Source of the DNA: Mycobacterium sp. SM1
GTDB taxonomy: Bacteria; Actinomycetota; Actinomycetes; Mycobacteriales; Mycobacteriaceae
DNA length: 64,000 bases
Direction of reading: 5' to 3'
Assembly: GCF_018361265.1 (NCBI RefSeq)
Contig: NZ_JAFLNH010000003.1
Span: 322,501-386,500 of the forward strand
Shown here: positions 50,501 through 59,548 of the stretch, one piece after another
Position numbering within the stretch: the first letter of the stretch is position 1
Layout: each line of letters begins with the position of its first letter
The notes under the pieces: model-generated
Told to the model about the DNA's origin: nothing
Database searches by the model: none
Seen by the model: the letters and a program-made list of their open reading frames with translations, nothing else
Made by a program: the position numbers and the translations under genes

Positions 50501-53500
50501 CGTGATCCCGCGCTTGATGAGTTGGTGGGGTTTTTCGTCAACACCTTGGTGTTGCGGGTGGATGTGGGTGGGGATCCCACGGTGGCGGAGTTGCTGGGGC
50601 GGGTGCGCGCGCGCGCCTTGGAGGCCTTTGAGCACCAGGATGTGCCCTTTGAGGTGCTGGTGGAGCGGCTCAACCCCACCCGCAGCCTGGCGTATCACCC
50701 GCTGGTGCAGGTGGTGTTGGCGTGGCAAAACGATGAGTTTGCCGCCGGGCTGGGGTTGGGGGATGTGCGGGTCACCCAGTTGCCGGTGCAGACCCGCACC
50801 GCCCGCATGGATTTGACGTTTTCGCTGGCGGAGCGCTACGGCCCCGATGGGCAGCCCGCCGGGATTTTTGGGGCGGTGGAGTTTCGCGCCGATGTGTTTG
50901 ACGCGGAGAGCGTGGCGGTGCTGGTGGAGCGCCTGCGCCGGGTGTTGGGGGTGATGAGCGCGGATCCGGGGGCGCGGGTGTCGTCGGTTGATGTGCTTGA
51001 TGGGGGGGAGTGGGCCCGGTTGGCGGGGTGGGGCAATGCGGGGGTGTTGGCCGGCGCGGTGGGGCCGGGGGTGTCGATTCCGGTGGTGTTTGGCGCGCAG
51101 GTGGGGCGGGCCCCGGAGGCGGTGGCGCTTAGTTGTGGGGCGCAGGTGATGACCTATCGGCAGCTGGATGAGGCCTCGGATCGGTTGGCGTGGGCGCTGG
51201 TGGGCCGGGGGGTGGGCCCGGGGGCGTGTGTGGGGTTGCTGGTGGAGCGCTCGGCGCAGGCGATTGTGGCGATTTTGGGGGTGTTGAAGGCGGGGGCGGC
51301 CTATGTGCCCATCGACCCGGGGCTGCCGGGGGCGCGTGTGCGGTTCATGCTGGCCGATGCGGCGCCGGTGGTGGTGTTGGCCGGCTCGGGGTTGGGGTCG
51401 CGGCTAGATGGTTGTGGGCTGGCGGTGATCGAGGTGGGGGATGCGGGTGCGGCGGCCCAGCCGGGCGGCCCGCTGCCGGCGCCGGGCCCGGATGACATCG
51501 CGTATCTGATTTACACCTCGGGCACCACCGGCACCCCGAAGGGGGTGGCGATCACCCACCGCAACGTGTTGGGGTTGCTGGAGTCGCTGGACGCCGAGTT
51601 GGGGCTGGCGGGGCAGGTGTGGTCGCAAAGCCATTCCCTGGCGTTCGACTTTTCGGTGTGGGAGATTTTCGGGGCGCTGCTGCATGGGGGGCGGCTGGTG
51701 GTGGTGCCCGAGGAGACGGTGCGCTCCCCAGAGGATTTCCATGCGCTGCTGGTTGGTGAGCAGGTCAGTTTGTTAAGCCAGACGCCGTCGGCGTTTTATG
51801 CGTTGCAGGCCGCGGATGCGTTGGCCCCCGAGCGGGGTGGTGAGCTTAAGCTGCAGACGGTGGTGTTTGGGGGGGAGGCGTTAGAGCCCAATCGGCTGGG
51901 GGTGTGGCTGGGCCGGCATGTGGGGTTGCCGCGGCTGATCAACATGTATGGCACCACCGAGACGACGGTGCATGCCTCGTTTCGGGAGATCGTCGCCGAG
52001 GATGTGGGGGGCGCGGTCAGCCCGATTGGGGTGCCGTTGGCGCATTTGGGGTTTTTTGTGCTGGATGGGTGGTTGCGCCCGGTGCCGGTGGGGGTGGTGG
52101 GGGAGTTGTATGTGGCTGGTGGGGGCTTGGGGGTGGGTTATTGGCGGCGTGCGGGGTTGACGGCGTCGCGGTTTGTGGCGTGCCCGTTTGGGGGGGTGGG
52201 GGCGCGGATGTATCGCAGCGGGGATTTGGTGCGCTGGGGCGCTGATGGGCAGTTGCGCTATGTGGGCCGCGCCGATGAGCAGGTCAAAATCCGGGGGTAT
52301 CGCATCGAGCCCGGTGAGGTGCAGGCGGTGTTGGCCGGGTTGGCGGGGGTGGAGCAGGCGGTGGTGATCGCCCGTGAGGACCGCCCGGGGGATAAGCGGC
52401 TGGTGGCCTATATCACCGGGGGGGCCGATGCGGGGTGGGTGCGCGCCGCGTTGGCCGAGCGGTTGCCGGGGTATATGGTGCCCGCGGCGGTGGTGGGGTT
52501 GGCGAGTTTGCCGTTGACGGTCAACGGCAAGCTGGATAAGCGGGCCTTGCCGGCCCCCGATTACGGGGACGCGGGGCGTTACCGGGCCCCCTCGTCTCCC
52601 ACCGAGGAGATCTTGGCCGGCATCTACGCCCAGGTGCTGGGTGTGGAGCGGGTCGGTGTGGATGACTCGTTTTTCGAGCTGGGTGGGGACAGCATTTTGT
52701 CGATGCAGGTGGTGGCGCGGGCCCGCGCGGCCGGTCTGCTATGCCGGCCGCGCGATGTGTTCGTCGAGCAGACCGTGGCCCGGCTGGCCCGGGTGGCGCA
52801 CCGGGCCCCGCTGCTTTCGGTGTCAATCGGTCGTGGTCATGCGGTTGATGAGGGCGTCCCGCACGTGGTGGCGACCCCGATTATGTGGTGGCTGCGGGGT
52901 TTGGGGGGCGCGGTTGAGCAGTTCAACCAGACGGTGGTGCTGCAGGCTCCGCCGGGGGTGACCGAGGCCGATGTGGTGGTGTTGTTGCAGGCGTTGCTGG
53001 ATCGGCATGCCATGCTGCGCCTGCGGGTGGGTGATGACGGCGCCGGGGGGTGGTCGTTGTCGGTGCTTGAGGCCGGTGTGGTGCATGCGGGCCGGCGGCT
53101 GCAGACCGTGGATGTGCTTTCCGATGAGGCGCTGGTGAAGGCGCGTTCGGGGTTGAATCCGGCGGCGGGGATGATGCTTAGCGCGTTGTGGGTGGCCGCT
53201 ACGGGTCAGTTGGTGGTGATGATTCACCATTTGGCCGTGGATGGGGTGTCGTGGCGGATTTTGTTGGAGGATCTCAACGTCGCCTGGGTGCAGCATCGCG
53301 GTGGGCAGCCGGTGGTGTTGTCGGCGGGGGGGACCTCGTTTGCCCGGTGGGCTGGGCTGTTGGCGGAGTATGCGCGCCGCCCGCAGGTGGTGGCCCAGGC
53401 GGGGGTGTGGCGGCAGGTGGTGGGGGCCGCGGCGGTGGTGCCGGCGGTGCGCCCGCAGGTGGATACGTTTGCCACGGCGGGGCATTTGTCGGTGTCGCTG

Positions 53501-55930
53501 GATGCGCAGGCCACCGCCATGTTGCTCGCTGAGGTGCCCGCGGCGTTTCACGCCGGGGTGCAAGACATTTTGGTGATCGCGTTGGCGCTGGCGGTGGCGC
53601 GGTTTGTGGGTGATCCCGCGGGGCCGATCGGTATCGATGTGGAGGGTCATGGGCGCTATGAGGAGCTGGCCGCCGATGTGGATCTGTCGCGCACGGTGGG
53701 CTGGTTTACCGCGAAATACCCGGTGGCGTTGAGTGTGGCGGGGGTGTCGTGGGCGCAGGTGGTGACCGGGGAGGCGGCGTTGGGGGCGGTGGTTAAAGAC
53801 GCCAAAGAGCAGTTGCGCGCCCTGCCGCACCCGTTGAGCTATGGGGTGTTGCGGTATTTGAATCCCGAGGTTGGCCTCGAGGGGCCGGATCCACTGATTG
53901 GGTTTAACTATCTGGGTCGGCTAGGCGGCGCGGCGGTGGGGGACTGCGGTGAGTTGTGGCGGATCGGCCGGGAGGCTGTGGGGGCCCTGGGGGCGGCGAT
54001 GGCTATCCCCGTGCCGTTGGCGCACACGGTGGAGCTCAACGCCGTCACCGTTGAGGAGGAGGCCGGCCCGTGTTTGCACGCTAGCTGGACGTGGGCGCCG
54101 TCGGCTTTTGACCGCGAGCAGATCAGCCGGCTGGCCCGGTTGTGGTTTGAGGCCCTGGCCGGGATCTGCGCGCATGTGCGGGCCGGTGGGGGCGGGTTGA
54201 CCCCCTCGGATATCGCGCTCGCCGGGCTTAGCCAACAGCAGATCGACGAGTTGCAGCGGCTCCACCCGGTTGCCGATGTGTTGCCGCTGACCCCCTTGCA
54301 GCGGGGGTTGTTGTTTCATGCCAGCGCCGCCCGCGGTGGCGGTGATGACGTGTATGCGGTGCAGGTGGGCCTTACCGTGGCCGGCCCGCTGGATCCGGAT
54401 CGGCTGCGGGCCGCGGTGCGCGCGGTGGTGGGCCGGCATCCGCACCTGCTGGCCCGATTTAGCGCGCGGTTTGATCAGCCGGTGCAGATCGTTCCGGCTG
54501 ATCCGGTGCTGCCGTGGCGGTATGTCGACCTTGATGGCCGCGCCGGTGGCGACGTCGATGAGCAGATTCGGGCGGTGTGCGCCGCCGAGCGCGCCGCGGT
54601 CTGTGACCTGGCCGACCAGCCGGGCTTTCGGGTGGTGTTGATTCGTCTTGCAGACCACCGGCACCGGTTTGTGTTGACCAATCACCACATCGTGCTCGAT
54701 GGCTGGTCGCTGCAGATCCTGCTGGGGGAGATCTTTGCCAGCTATCACGGGCAGCGGTTGGCGCCGCCGGTGGCGTATCGCCGGTTTGTCGGCTGGCTGG
54801 CCGGGCGTGACCTACCGGCCGCCCGCGCGGCCTGGGGTGAGCTGCTCGCCGGTGTGGATGGTCCCACGTTGGTCGGCCCGCCGGATCGCTTGGGGGCCGG
54901 TCCTCGGGGGGTGGTGTCGTTTCGGCTGGCGGCCGGGCTCACCGGCGCGGTCGGTGAGCTGGCGCGCTCGCATCACACGACGGTCAACATTGTGCTGCAG
55001 GCCGGGTGGGCGCAGCTGCTGATGGGGCTGACCGGTCGCCAGGATGTGGTGTTTGGCACCACGGTTTCGGGGCGCCCGGCCGAGCTGCCCGGCGCGGAGT
55101 CGATGGTGGGCTTGTTGATCAACACGGTGCCGGTGCGGGCGCGCCTGAGCGCGACAACCACCACCGCGGAGCTGCTCCATCAGCTGCAAAGCGCCCACAA
55201 CCACACCGTGGAGCATCAGCATCTGGCGCTTAGCGACATCCACCGCATCACCGGTGTGGACCAGCTGTTTGACACGCTATTGGTCTACGAGAACTACCCG
55301 CTTGAGACCACCGCGCTGGCGGGCGCCGACGGGCTGACCATCACCGAGGTCCACGCCCGCGACTACTACCACTACCCGCTTGCGCTGCAAGCCGTTCCCG
55401 GCAACGAACTGGAGCTGCGCATTCAGTTCCGCACCGATGTGTTCGGCGTAGCCAGCATCGAAGCGCTCGTCGAGCGGTTCACGCAGGCGTTGCAAGCTAT
55501 GACCGCGGACCCATCACGACCGCTGCGGTCGACAGATCTGCTTGACGGGGGCCGGCGCGCCCAGGAGTCGGGACGGGGACATCGGGCAGTGTCGACCCAG
55601 GCGGGCGACGCGGCACCGTCGGCGGCCCCACGTCACGACAACGGCGGTGGATACCGCGCTCCGAAGACTCTGGTGGAGCAGATCTTGGCCGGCATCTACG
55701 CTGAGGTCCTGGGAGTCGATCGCGTGAGTGTCGACGATTCTTTCTTCGACCTAGGTGGGGATTCGCTTTCCGCACTGCGGGCGATCGCCGCAATCAACAC
55801 GGCCCTTGACATCGACTTGGCGCTGCGCACGTTATTCGACGCTCCGTCGGTTAGAAGCTTGAGCCAGCAGGTGGAACGGCACACCGACCCAGTGGCAGAA
55901 GCCCGGATGATGGGTCCGACCGACGGCTAA
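43373..55930 (+). CDS. NRPS2: C-A-T-C-A-T-C-A-T-E-C-T peptide synthetase
   Basis: This 4185-residue protein has, in order with approximate residues: C (7-400, HHIVLDGWS), A1 (440-950), T (955-1030), C (1043-1470, HHIAADGWS), A2 (1475-2005), T (2006-2076), C (2090-2520), A3 (2525-3065), T (3066-3140), E (3160-3620, [11 protein letters not shown]), C (3630-4035), T (4090-4170, [10 protein letters not shown]). The first and last C follow E domains and are D-residue acceptors. My reading of the ten specificity residues: A1 DVWSVGMVHK, A2 DVWTVAAVYK, A3 DFWSVGMVHK. A3 is close to the Thr code, A1 to Ser/Thr, A2 to Phe. The end is unusual: C, a 60-residue Ala/Gly-rich linker, then T, with no A, thioesterase or reductase domain. 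It starts at an ATG within the end of NRPS1. It would add residues 2-4 to the acyl-aminoacyl chain. Confidence 0.93.
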   Translation: MQIADILPLTPLQRGLLFHASAARGGGDDVYAVQVGLTVAGPLDPDRLRAAVRAVVGRHPHLLARFSARFDQPVQIVPADPVLPWRYVDLDGRAGGDVDEQIRAVCAAERAAVCDLADQPGFRVVLIRLADHRHRFVLTNHHIVLDGWSLQILLGEIFASYHGQRLAPPVAYRRFVGWLAGRDLPAARAAWGELLAGVDGPTLVGPPDRLGAGPRGVVSFRLAAGLTGAVGELARSHHTTVNIVLQAGWAQLLMGLTGRQDVVFGTTVSGRPAELPGAESMVGLLINTVPVRARLSATTTTAELLHQLQSAHNHTVEHQHLALSDIHRITGVDQLFDTLLVYENYPLETTALAGVDGLTITEVHAHEYNHYPLALQAVPGNELELRVEYDTEVFEADGIHTLIKRFETLLGVMSADPGARVSSVDVLDGGEWARLAGWGNAGVLAGAVGPGVSIPVVFGAQVGRAPEAVALSCGAQVMTYRQLDEASDRLAWALVGRGVGPGACVGLLVERSAQAIVAILGVLKAGAAYVPIDPGLPGARVRFMLADAAPVVVLAGSGLGSRLDGCGLAVIEVGDAGAAAQPGGPLPAPGPDDIAYLIYTSGTTGTPKGVAITHRNVLGLLESLDAELGLAGQVWSQWHSYSFDVSVWEIFGALLHGGRLVVVPEETVRSPQDFHALLVGEQVSLLSQTPSAFYALQAADALAPERGGELKLQTVVFGGEALEPNRLGVWLGRHVGLPRLVNMYGTTETTVHASFREIVAEDVGGAVSPIGVPLAHLGFFVLDGWLRPVPVGVVGELYVAGGGLGVGYWRRAGLTASRFVACPFGGVGARMYRSGDLVRWGADGQLRYVGRADEQVKIRGYRIEPGEVQAVLAGLAGVEQAVVIAREDRPGDKRLVAYITGGADAGWVRAALAERLPGYMVPAAVVGLASLPLTVNGKLDKRALPAPDYGDAGRYRAPSSPTEEILAGIYAQVLGVERVGVDDSFFDLGGDSLSAMRVIAAVNSGLGAGLSVRSVFEAPTVAGLASRVGGAGAAVAPVVAVKRPAVMPLSFAQSRLWFLDQLQGPSAVYHMAVALRLQGRLDVGALGAALGDVVGRHESLRTRFPAVGGTPRQLVVEAGGADFGWGVVDAAGWPEARLGEAIDAVVAQPFDLEQQIPLRARVFRVGAEEHVLVVVIHHIAADGWSVGPLVRDLGLAYASRRAGRAPDWAPLAVQYADYTLWQRERLGDLDEPGSPIAEQVAYWQRVLAGMPERVDLPTDRPYPPVADYRGASVAVEWPAELQRRIARLAREHNATSFMVVQAALALLLGKLSASTDVAVGFPIAGRRDPALDELVGFFVNTLVLRVDVGGDPTVAELLGRVRARALEAFEHQDVPFEVLVERLNPTRSLAHHPLVQVVLAWQNDEFAAGLGLGDVRVTQLPVQTRTARMDLTFSLAERYGPDGQPAGIFGAVEFRADVFDAESVAVLVERLRRVLGVMSADPGARVSSVDVLDGGEWARLAGWGNAGVLAGAVGPGVSIPVVFGAQVGRAPEAVALSCGAQVMTYRQLDEASDRLAWALVGRGVGPGACVGLLVERSAQAIVAILGVLKAGAAYVPIDPGLPGARVRFMLADAAPVVVLAGSGLGSRLDGCGLAVIEVGDAGAAAQPGGPLPAPGPDDIAYLIYTSGTTGTPKGVAITHRNVLGLLESLDGELGLAGQVWSQWHSYSFDVSVWEIFGALLHGGRLVVVPEETVGSPQDFHALLVGERVGVLTQTPSAVGMLSPEGLESVTLVVAGEACPVEVVDRWAPGRVMRNAYGPTETTVYAAISAPLAAGSGVVPIGSPVAGAALFVLDGWLRPVPVGVVGELYVAGGGLGVGYWRRAGLTASRFVACPFGGVGARMYRSGDLVRWGADGQLRYVGRADEQVKIRGYRIEPGEVQAVLAGLAGVEQAVVIAREDRPGDKRLVAYITGGADAGWVRAALAERLPGYMVPAAVVGLASLPLTVNGKLDKRALPAPDYGDAGRYRAPSSPTEEILAGIYAQVLGVERVGVDDSFFDLGGDSLSAMRVIAAVNSGLGAGLSVRSVFEAPTVAGLASRVGGAGAAVAPVVAVKRPAVVPLSFAQSRLWFLDQLQGPSAVYHMAVALRLQGRLDVGALGAALGDVVGRHESLRTRFPAVGGTPRQLVVEAGGADFGWGVVDAAGWPEARLGEAIDAVVAQPFDLEQQIPLRARVFRVGAEEHVLVVVIHHIAADGWSVGPLVRDLGLAYASRRAGRAPDWAPLAVQYADYTLWQRERLGDLDEPGSPIAEQVAYWQRVLAGMPERVDLPTDRPYPPVADYRGASVAVEWPAELQRRIARLAREHNATSFMVVQAALALLLGKLSASTDVAVGFPIAGRRDPALDELVGFFVNTLVLRVDVGGDPTVAELLGRVRARALEAFEHQDVPFEVLVERLNPTRSLAYHPLVQVVLAWQNDEFAAGLGLGDVRVTQLPVQTRTARMDLTFSLAERYGPDGQPAGIFGAVEFRADVFDAESVAVLVERLRRVLGVMSADPGARVSSVDVLDGGEWARLAGWGNAGVLAGAVGPGVSIPVVFGAQVGRAPEAVALSCGAQVMTYRQLDEASDRLAWALVGRGVGPGACVGLLVERSAQAIVAILGVLKAGAAYVPIDPGLPGARVRFMLADAAPVVVLAGSGLGSRLDGCGLAVIEVGDAGAAAQPGGPLPAPGPDDIAYLIYTSGTTGTPKGVAITHRNVLGLLESLDAELGLAGQVWSQSHSLAFDFSVWEIFGALLHGGRLVVVPEETVRSPEDFHALLVGEQVSLLSQTPSAFYALQAADALAPERGGELKLQTVVFGGEALEPNRLGVWLGRHVGLPRLINMYGTTETTVHASFREIVAEDVGGAVSPIGVPLAHLGFFVLDGWLRPVPVGVVGELYVAGGGLGVGYWRRAGLTASRFVACPFGGVGARMYRSGDLVRWGADGQLRYVGRADEQVKIRGYRIEPGEVQAVLAGLAGVEQAVVIAREDRPGDKRLVAYITGGADAGWVRAALAERLPGYMVPAAVVGLASLPLTVNGKLDKRALPAPDYGDAGRYRAPSSPTEEILAGIYAQVLGVERVGVDDSFFELGGDSILSMQVVARARAAGLLCRPRDVFVEQTVARLARVAHRAPLLSVSIGRGHAVDEGVPHVVATPIMWWLRGLGGAVEQFNQTVVLQAPPGVTEADVVVLLQALLDRHAMLRLRVGDDGAGGWSLSVLEAGVVHAGRRLQTVDVLSDEALVKARSGLNPAAGMMLSALWVAATGQLVVMIHHLAVDGVSWRILLEDLNVAWVQHRGGQPVVLSAGGTSFARWAGLLAEYARRPQVVAQAGVWRQVVGAAAVVPAVRPQVDTFATAGHLSVSLDAQATAMLLAEVPAAFHAGVQDILVIALALAVARFVGDPAGPIGIDVEGHGRYEELAADVDLSRTVGWFTAKYPVALSVAGVSWAQVVTGEAALGAVVKDAKEQLRALPHPLSYGVLRYLNPEVGLEGPDPLIGFNYLGRLGGAAVGDCGELWRIGREAVGALGAAMAIPVPLAHTVELNAVTVEEEAGPCLHASWTWAPSAFDREQISRLARLWFEALAGICAHVRAGGGGLTPSDIALAGLSQQQIDELQRLHPVADVLPLTPLQRGLLFHASAARGGGDDVYAVQVGLTVAGPLDPDRLRAAVRAVVGRHPHLLARFSARFDQPVQIVPADPVLPWRYVDLDGRAGGDVDEQIRAVCAAERAAVCDLADQPGFRVVLIRLADHRHRFVLTNHHIVLDGWSLQILLGEIFASYHGQRLAPPVAYRRFVGWLAGRDLPAARAAWGELLAGVDGPTLVGPPDRLGAGPRGVVSFRLAAGLTGAVGELARSHHTTVNIVLQAGWAQLLMGLTGRQDVVFGTTVSGRPAELPGAESMVGLLINTVPVRARLSATTTTAELLHQLQSAHNHTVEHQHLALSDIHRITGVDQLFDTLLVYENYPLETTALAGADGLTITEVHARDYYHYPLALQAVPGNELELRIQFRTDVFGVASIEALVERFTQALQAMTADPSRPLRSTDLLDGGRRAQESGRGHRAVSTQAGDAAPSAAPRHDNGGGYRAPKTLVEQILAGIYAEVLGVDRVSVDDSFFDLGGDSLSALRAIAAINTALDIDLALRTLFDAPSVRSLSQQVERHTDPVAEARMMGPTDG
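44596..47791 (+). repeat. A-T-C module repeat, first unit
   Basis: The unit A1-T-C is repeated by 47792-50941 (A2-T-C, 3150 bp). The C domains (46480-47791 and 49630-50941) and T domains differ at only a few bases; only the centre of A, where specificity lies, is different. Confidence 0.85.
47792..50941 (+). repeat. A-T-C module repeat, second unit
   Basis: This is a tandem copy of the preceding unit with an A core of the type found in NRPS1 ([15 protein letters not shown]) in place of the A1/A3 type ([15 protein letters not shown]). Confidence 0.85.
52871..55420 (+). repeat. E-plus-C block, copy 2
   Basis: This is the partner of 41980-44530; here the E and C domains are fused in one protein. 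After 55420 the sequence diverges into the terminal linker and T domain. Confidence 0.85.
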
Positions 55931-56094
55931 GGCCGACCAGCCGCCGGCCATAGGGGCGCCTCTGCACGCGAGGCCGGCCATAGCGGGTCAGCGACCCCGC
56001 GAGGCGGGCCGCCGCCCGCGGGGGCCAGGCTGAGTTGACACGGCCCGCGCAGCGTAAGCCCGTGACGATGTCCGGCCGCCGGCCCAGGGATCGA

Positions 56095-56110
56095 TTGACC
56101 CATCAGTCAA
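56095..56110. promoter_or_regulatory. Candidate TetR operator and leaderless promoter of the alcohol dehydrogenase
   Basis: TTGACCCATCAGTCAA matches TTGACACGTCAATCAA at 57747 (shared form TTGACnnnTCArTCAA). Its TTGACC can serve as -35, with TAGGGT (56117-56122) as -10 at 16-bp spacing and ATG 56129 six bases after the -10. The transcript would therefore begin at the start codon. A bound repressor would cover the -35. Confidence 0.65.
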
Positions 56111-56128
56111 CAGGCGTAGGGTGCCGGT

Positions 56129-57229
56129 ATGTCACGAGCGGTGGCGCGGGCCCTGGTGTTGGAGGCCCCACGCCGGCTGACCGTGCGCGAATTTCCGCTG
56201 CCGGTAGTGGGCGACGACGACGCGTTGGTCCGCGTGCTGGCCTGTGGGCTGTGCGGTACCGACCACGAGGAATACACCGGGACACTGGCCGGGGGTTTCG
56301 CCTTCATCCCCGGGCACGAGACGGTCGGGCTTATCGAGGCCATCGGGGAGCGGGCCGCCCGGCGGTGGGGGGTGGCCGCCGGGGACCGGGTGGCCGTCGA
56401 GGTGTTCCAGTCCTGCCGGCGGTGCGCCAACTGCCAAGCGGGAGAGTACCGGCGCTGCGAACGTCACGGCCTGGCCGACATGTACGGGTTCATTCCGGTC
56501 GAGCGCCCACCCGGGTTGTGGGGCGGCTACGCCGAATACCAATACCTGGCACCCGACTCGATGGTGCTGCCGGTGCCCGCCGGGCTCGATGCCGTCATAG
56601 CCAGCTTGTTCAACCCGCTAGGTGCCGGAATCCGCTGGGGGGCAACGATTCCCGGGACCAAGCACGGTGACGTCGTGGCGGTGCTCGGACCGGGTGTGCG
56701 GGGGCTGTGCGCCGCCGCGGCGGCCAAGGAGGCCGGCGCCGGGTTCGTGATGGTGACCGGCCTGGGTCCCCGAGACGCCGAGAGGCTGGCGCTGTCGGCC
56801 GGGTTCGGGGCCGACCTCGCCGTCGACGTCGCCGACGCGGATCCCGTGGCGGCGCTGGTGGCGGCGACGGGCGGGCTTGCCGACGTCGTCATCGACGTCA
56901 CTGCCAGGGCGCCCACGGCATTCGCGCAGGCGATCGCACTGGCCCGGCCCGCCGGGACCGTCGTCGTCGCCGGCACCAGGGGTTTCGGCGCCGGCGCACC
57001 GGGGTTCTCGCCCGACACCATCGTGCTCAAGGAACTGCGCATCCTCGGCGCCCTCGGCGTGGACGTCGTCGCCTATCGGGCGGCCCTGGAGTTGCTGGCA
57101 TCGCGACGCTACCCCTTCGAGAGCCTGCCGCGGCGCTGCGCACGCCTCGACGACGCCGGGGAACTGCTCGCCACTATGGCCGGCGAGCGCGACGGCGTTC
57201 CGCCCGTCCACGCGGTGCTCACACCGTGA
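56129..57229 (+). CDS. Zinc-dependent alcohol dehydrogenase (MDR family), Rv1530-like
   Basis: This 366-residue protein has catalytic zinc ligands in LACGLCGTDHEEYTG and GHETVGLIEAIGERA, and the structural zinc Cys cluster in CRRCANCQAGEYRRC. The cofactor-binding region is VVAVLGPGVRGLCAAAAAKE. Length and position next to a divergent thioesterase and a nitronate monooxygenase match M. tuberculosis Rv1530 (adh) as I recall it. It oxidises an alcohol or reduces an aldehyde with NAD(P); the physiological substrate is unknown. It is likely controlled by the TetR protein encoded at 58902, through the operator that overlaps its promoter. Confidence 0.9.
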   Translation: MSRAVARALVLEAPRRLTVREFPLPVVGDDDALVRVLACGLCGTDHEEYTGTLAGGFAFIPGHETVGLIEAIGERAARRWGVAAGDRVAVEVFQSCRRCANCQAGEYRRCERHGLADMYGFIPVERPPGLWGGYAEYQYLAPDSMVLPVPAGLDAVIASLFNPLGAGIRWGATIPGTKHGDVVAVLGPGVRGLCAAAAAKEAGAGFVMVTGLGPRDAERLALSAGFGADLAVDVADADPVAALVAATGGLADVVIDVTARAPTAFAQAIALARPAGTVVVAGTRGFGAGAPGFSPDTIVLKELRILGALGVDVVAYRAALELLASRRYPFESLPRRCARLDDAGELLATMAGERDGVPPVHAVLTP

Positions 57230-57295
57230 CCGCACCCCCGCGGTTCGGGGCTGCCGGTCGACCGGCCGCCCCGAACCGCTCCCACACGACGGCCC

Positions 57296-57724
57296 TCACA
57301 CGATGCGATAGGTCTGCACGGCGTGGGCGACGACGGTGCCTTCGGCGTCGGTGGCGGTGATCTCGGTGAAGATGAGTTCTTTGCGCCGGCGCACGGTGCG
57401 CGCGTGACACCGCAGGTCGCAGCGCTTGGCGGCGCCGGTGTACTGGATGCTCATGGCGACGGTGGCGGCCCGCGTCCCCTTGTCGAAGTCGTGGTTGGAC
57501 CAGGCCGCCGCCGCGCCGGCGGTGTCCATCACCGACGCGATCACCCCGCCGTGAAAATAGACGCCGTCGTTGGTCAGGTCCTCCCGAAACGGCAGCCGGA
57601 CGGTGACGTCGTCGGGCTCGTAGCGTTCGACCACGATGCCCAGCCCGGCCAGAAACGGCGTTGTGGGCATCAAGTCCCGCACCGCCTGGCGGCGCTGGCG
57701 CTGCTGCTCTTCGGTCAAAGCCAT
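57296..57724 (-). CDS. Hotdog-fold thioesterase (PaaI-like), Rv1532c-like
   Basis: This 142-residue protein contains DVTVRLPFREDLTNDGVYFHGGVIASVMDTAGAAAA (split by the Gly-Gly turn; HGG with following Asp is the PaaI-type active site) and VAMSIQYTGAAKRCDLRCHA. It would hydrolyse an acyl-CoA thioester. It is read leftward from ATG 57724, six bases after a TAGAGT -10 (57731-57736) with TTGACG as -35, so it also looks leaderless. It shares its 59-bp promoter region, and the operator in it, with the nitronate monooxygenase. Synteny suggests equivalence to Rv1532c. Confidence 0.88.
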   Translation of the reverse strand: MALTEEQQRQRRQAVRDLMPTTPFLAGLGIVVERYEPDDVTVRLPFREDLTNDGVYFHGGVIASVMDTAGAAAAWSNHDFDKGTRAATVAMSIQYTGAAKRCDLRCHARTVRRRKELIFTEITATDAEGTVVAHAVQTYRIV

Positions 57725-57746
57725 GGCCGCACTCTAGCGCATCCGA

Positions 57747-57762
57747 TTGACACGTCAATCAA
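57747..57762. promoter_or_regulatory. Shared operator between divergent thioesterase and nitronate monooxygenase
   Basis: TTGACACGTCAATCAA lies in the 59-bp gap. It contains the perfect palindrome GATTGACACGTCAATC less its first bases (57745-57760). Rightward: -35 TTGACA, -10 TAGCGT (57771-57776), ATG 57784. Leftward: -35 TTGACG (57753-57758 inverse), -10 TAGAGT, ATG 57724. Both -35 boxes fall inside the operator. Confidence 0.7.
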
Positions 57763-57783
57763 TAGCGGGTTAGCGTCGAAGCG

Positions 57784-58905
57784 ATGCGAACCCGGGTCGC
57801 CGAGATGCTCGGCGCGGAGTTTCCGATCTGCGCGTTCAGCCACTGCCGCGACGTGGTGGCCGCGGTGTCCAAAGCCGGCGGCTTCGGCATCCTCGGCGCC
57901 GTCGCGCATAGTCCGCAGCGCCTGCAGACCGAGCTGACCTGGATCGAACACCAGACCGGCGGCAAGCCCTACGGGGTCGATCTGCTGCTGCCGCCGAAGT
58001 ATGTGGGTGCAGAGCGGGGCGGCATCGACGCGCGGCAGGTCACGGCGCTGCTGCCCGAAAAACACCGGGCGTTTGTCGACGACCTGCTGGCCCGGTACGA
58101 CATCCCGCGCGGGTCGGCGCCCGAGTCTCCGGGCCCGCGGCTCAACATTTCGCCCAAGGGCTATGAGCCGCTGCTGGAGGTCGCCTTCGCCCACGACATC
58201 CGGCTGATCGCCAGCGCGCTCGGCCCGCCGCCACCTGACCTGGTCGAACGCGCTCACGCCCACGACGTTTTGGTGGCCGCCCTGGCGGGCACCAAAGAGC
58301 ACGCGCTGCGCCACGCCGCCGCCGGGGTCGACCTGATCGTCGCGCAGGGCACCGAGGCGGGTGGGCACACCGGCGAGGTGGCGACGATGGTGCTGGTCCC
58401 CGAGATCGTCGATGCGGTGTCCCCGACGCCCGTTCTCGCCGCGGGCGGAATCGCCCGCGGCCGCCAGATCGCCGCGGCCCTGGCCCTGGGCGCCGAGGGC
58501 GTGTGGTGCGGGTCGGTGTGGTTGACCACCGAGGAGGCCGAGACGCCGCCGGTGGTCAAGGAGAAATTCTTGGCCGCCACGTCCTCGGATACCGTGCGCT
58601 CGCGGTCGCTGACCGGCAAACCGGCTCGCATGCTGCGCAGCGCCTGGACCGACGAATGGGACCGGCCCGACGCCCCCGACCCGCTGGGCATGCCGCTGCA
58701 GAGCGCGCTGATCGCCGACCCGCAGCTGCGCATCCACCAGGCCGCCAGCCGGCCCGGCGCCAAAGCCCGCGACCTGGCCACCTACTTCGTGGGCCAGGTC
58801 GTCGGCTCGCTGGACAAAATACGCCCGGCGCGCACGGTGGTTCTCGAGATGGTTGAGGAGCTCGTCGACACCGTCGGGCGTCTCGAGCAGCTGGTGCAGC
58901 GGTGA
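57784..58905 (+). CDS. Nitronate monooxygenase / 2-nitropropane dioxygenase-like, Rv1533-like
   Basis: This 373-residue TIM-barrel flavoprotein starts MRTRVAEMLGAEFPICAFSH. FMN-site motifs include VSKAGGFGILGAV, VDLIVAQGTEAGGHTGEVAT and PTPVLAAGGIARGRQIAAAL followed by LGAEGVWCGSVWLTTEEAET. Members oxidise nitronates or act as FMN-dependent enoyl reductases. Its length is close to that of Rv1533. The stop overlaps the start of the TetR gene (GTGA at 58902-58905), so the two are one operon. Confidence 0.9.
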   Translation: MRTRVAEMLGAEFPICAFSHCRDVVAAVSKAGGFGILGAVAHSPQRLQTELTWIEHQTGGKPYGVDLLLPPKYVGAERGGIDARQVTALLPEKHRAFVDDLLARYDIPRGSAPESPGPRLNISPKGYEPLLEVAFAHDIRLIASALGPPPPDLVERAHAHDVLVAALAGTKEHALRHAAAGVDLIVAQGTEAGGHTGEVATMVLVPEIVDAVSPTPVLAAGGIARGRQIAAALALGAEGVWCGSVWLTTEEAETPPVVKEKFLAATSSDTVRSRSLTGKPARMLRSAWTDEWDRPDAPDPLGMPLQSALIADPQLRIHQAASRPGAKARDLATYFVGQVVGSLDKIRPARTVVLEMVEELVDTVGRLEQLVQR

Positions 58906-59546
58906 CCGCCACCCCGCACCGCCCGCGGCGCCGCCGTCGCGCGGTCAGCGACGAGGACAAGTCGGCGCGCCGCGGCCAGATCCTGGTCGCGGCTAAAGAA
59001 GTGTTCGCCCGCAAGGGTTTTCACGCCACCACCATCGCCGACATCGCCAAGCGGGCCGGGTTGGCCTACGGCTTGATTTATTGGTACTTCGACTCGAAAG
59101 ACGAGCTGTTCCACGCGTTGATGGCCGTCGAGGAGGCGGCGCTGCGCGCGCACGTCGCGGCCGCGCTCGCCGCGGTGCGCGACGACGCCGACGGCATGGC
59201 GGCGTTTCGCACCGCCGTGCAGGCGACGTTCGAGTTCTTCGAAGCCGACAAGGCGACCGTCAAGCTGCTGTTCCGCGACTCCTACGCGCTCGGTGACCAC
59301 TTCGAAAAGCACCTCGGCGGCATCTACGAGCGGTTCATCGACGACATCGAAGCCTTCGTGGTGGCCGCCCAACAGCGCGGCGAGGTGGTGGCCGCCCCGC
59401 CCCGGATGGTGGCCTACACGCTGGCGGCGCTCATCGGCCAGCTGGCGCACCGGCGCCTTGCCACCGACGACGGTGTCACCGCGGGGCAGGTCGCGGATTT
59501 CGTTGTGTCGCTTGTGCTCGACGGGTTGCGCCCACGGCCAGGTTGA
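58902..59546 (+). CDS. TetR-family regulator, Rv1534-like
   Basis: This 214-residue regulator has the TetR N-terminal helix-turn-helix at residues about 20-65: ARRGQILVAAKEVFARKGFH, ATTIADIAKRAGLAYGLIYW and YFDSKDELFHAL. The C-terminal ligand domain resembles the TetR_C type seen in acyl-CoA-responsive repressors (EADKATVKLLFRDSYALGDHF). It is coupled to the nitronate monooxygenase gene. It probably binds the TTGACnnnTCArTCAA sites upstream of the alcohol dehydrogenase and in the shared promoter, regulating all three transcripts and itself. The ligand is unknown. Confidence 0.92.
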   Translation: MTATPHRPRRRRRAVSDEDKSARRGQILVAAKEVFARKGFHATTIADIAKRAGLAYGLIYWYFDSKDELFHALMAVEEAALRAHVAAALAAVRDDADGMAAFRTAVQATFEFFEADKATVKLLFRDSYALGDHFEKHLGGIYERFIDDIEAFVVAAQQRGEVVAAPPRMVAYTLAALIGQLAHRRLATDDGVTAGQVADFVVSLVLDGLRPRPG

Positions 59547-59548
59547 GT

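Noticed and set aside
52823..53823. Long antisense frames opposite the NRPS E and C domains (and the same at 42166-42939 and 43337-43858)
   Set aside because: They are mirror frames of high-GC coding DNA, rich in Arg/His/Pro/Gln, and recur wherever the sense sequence is repeated.
43373..55930. A terminal thioesterase or reductase domain at the end of NRPS2
   Set aside because: After the last T motif only about 40 residues remain, with no GxSxG or Rossmann motif.
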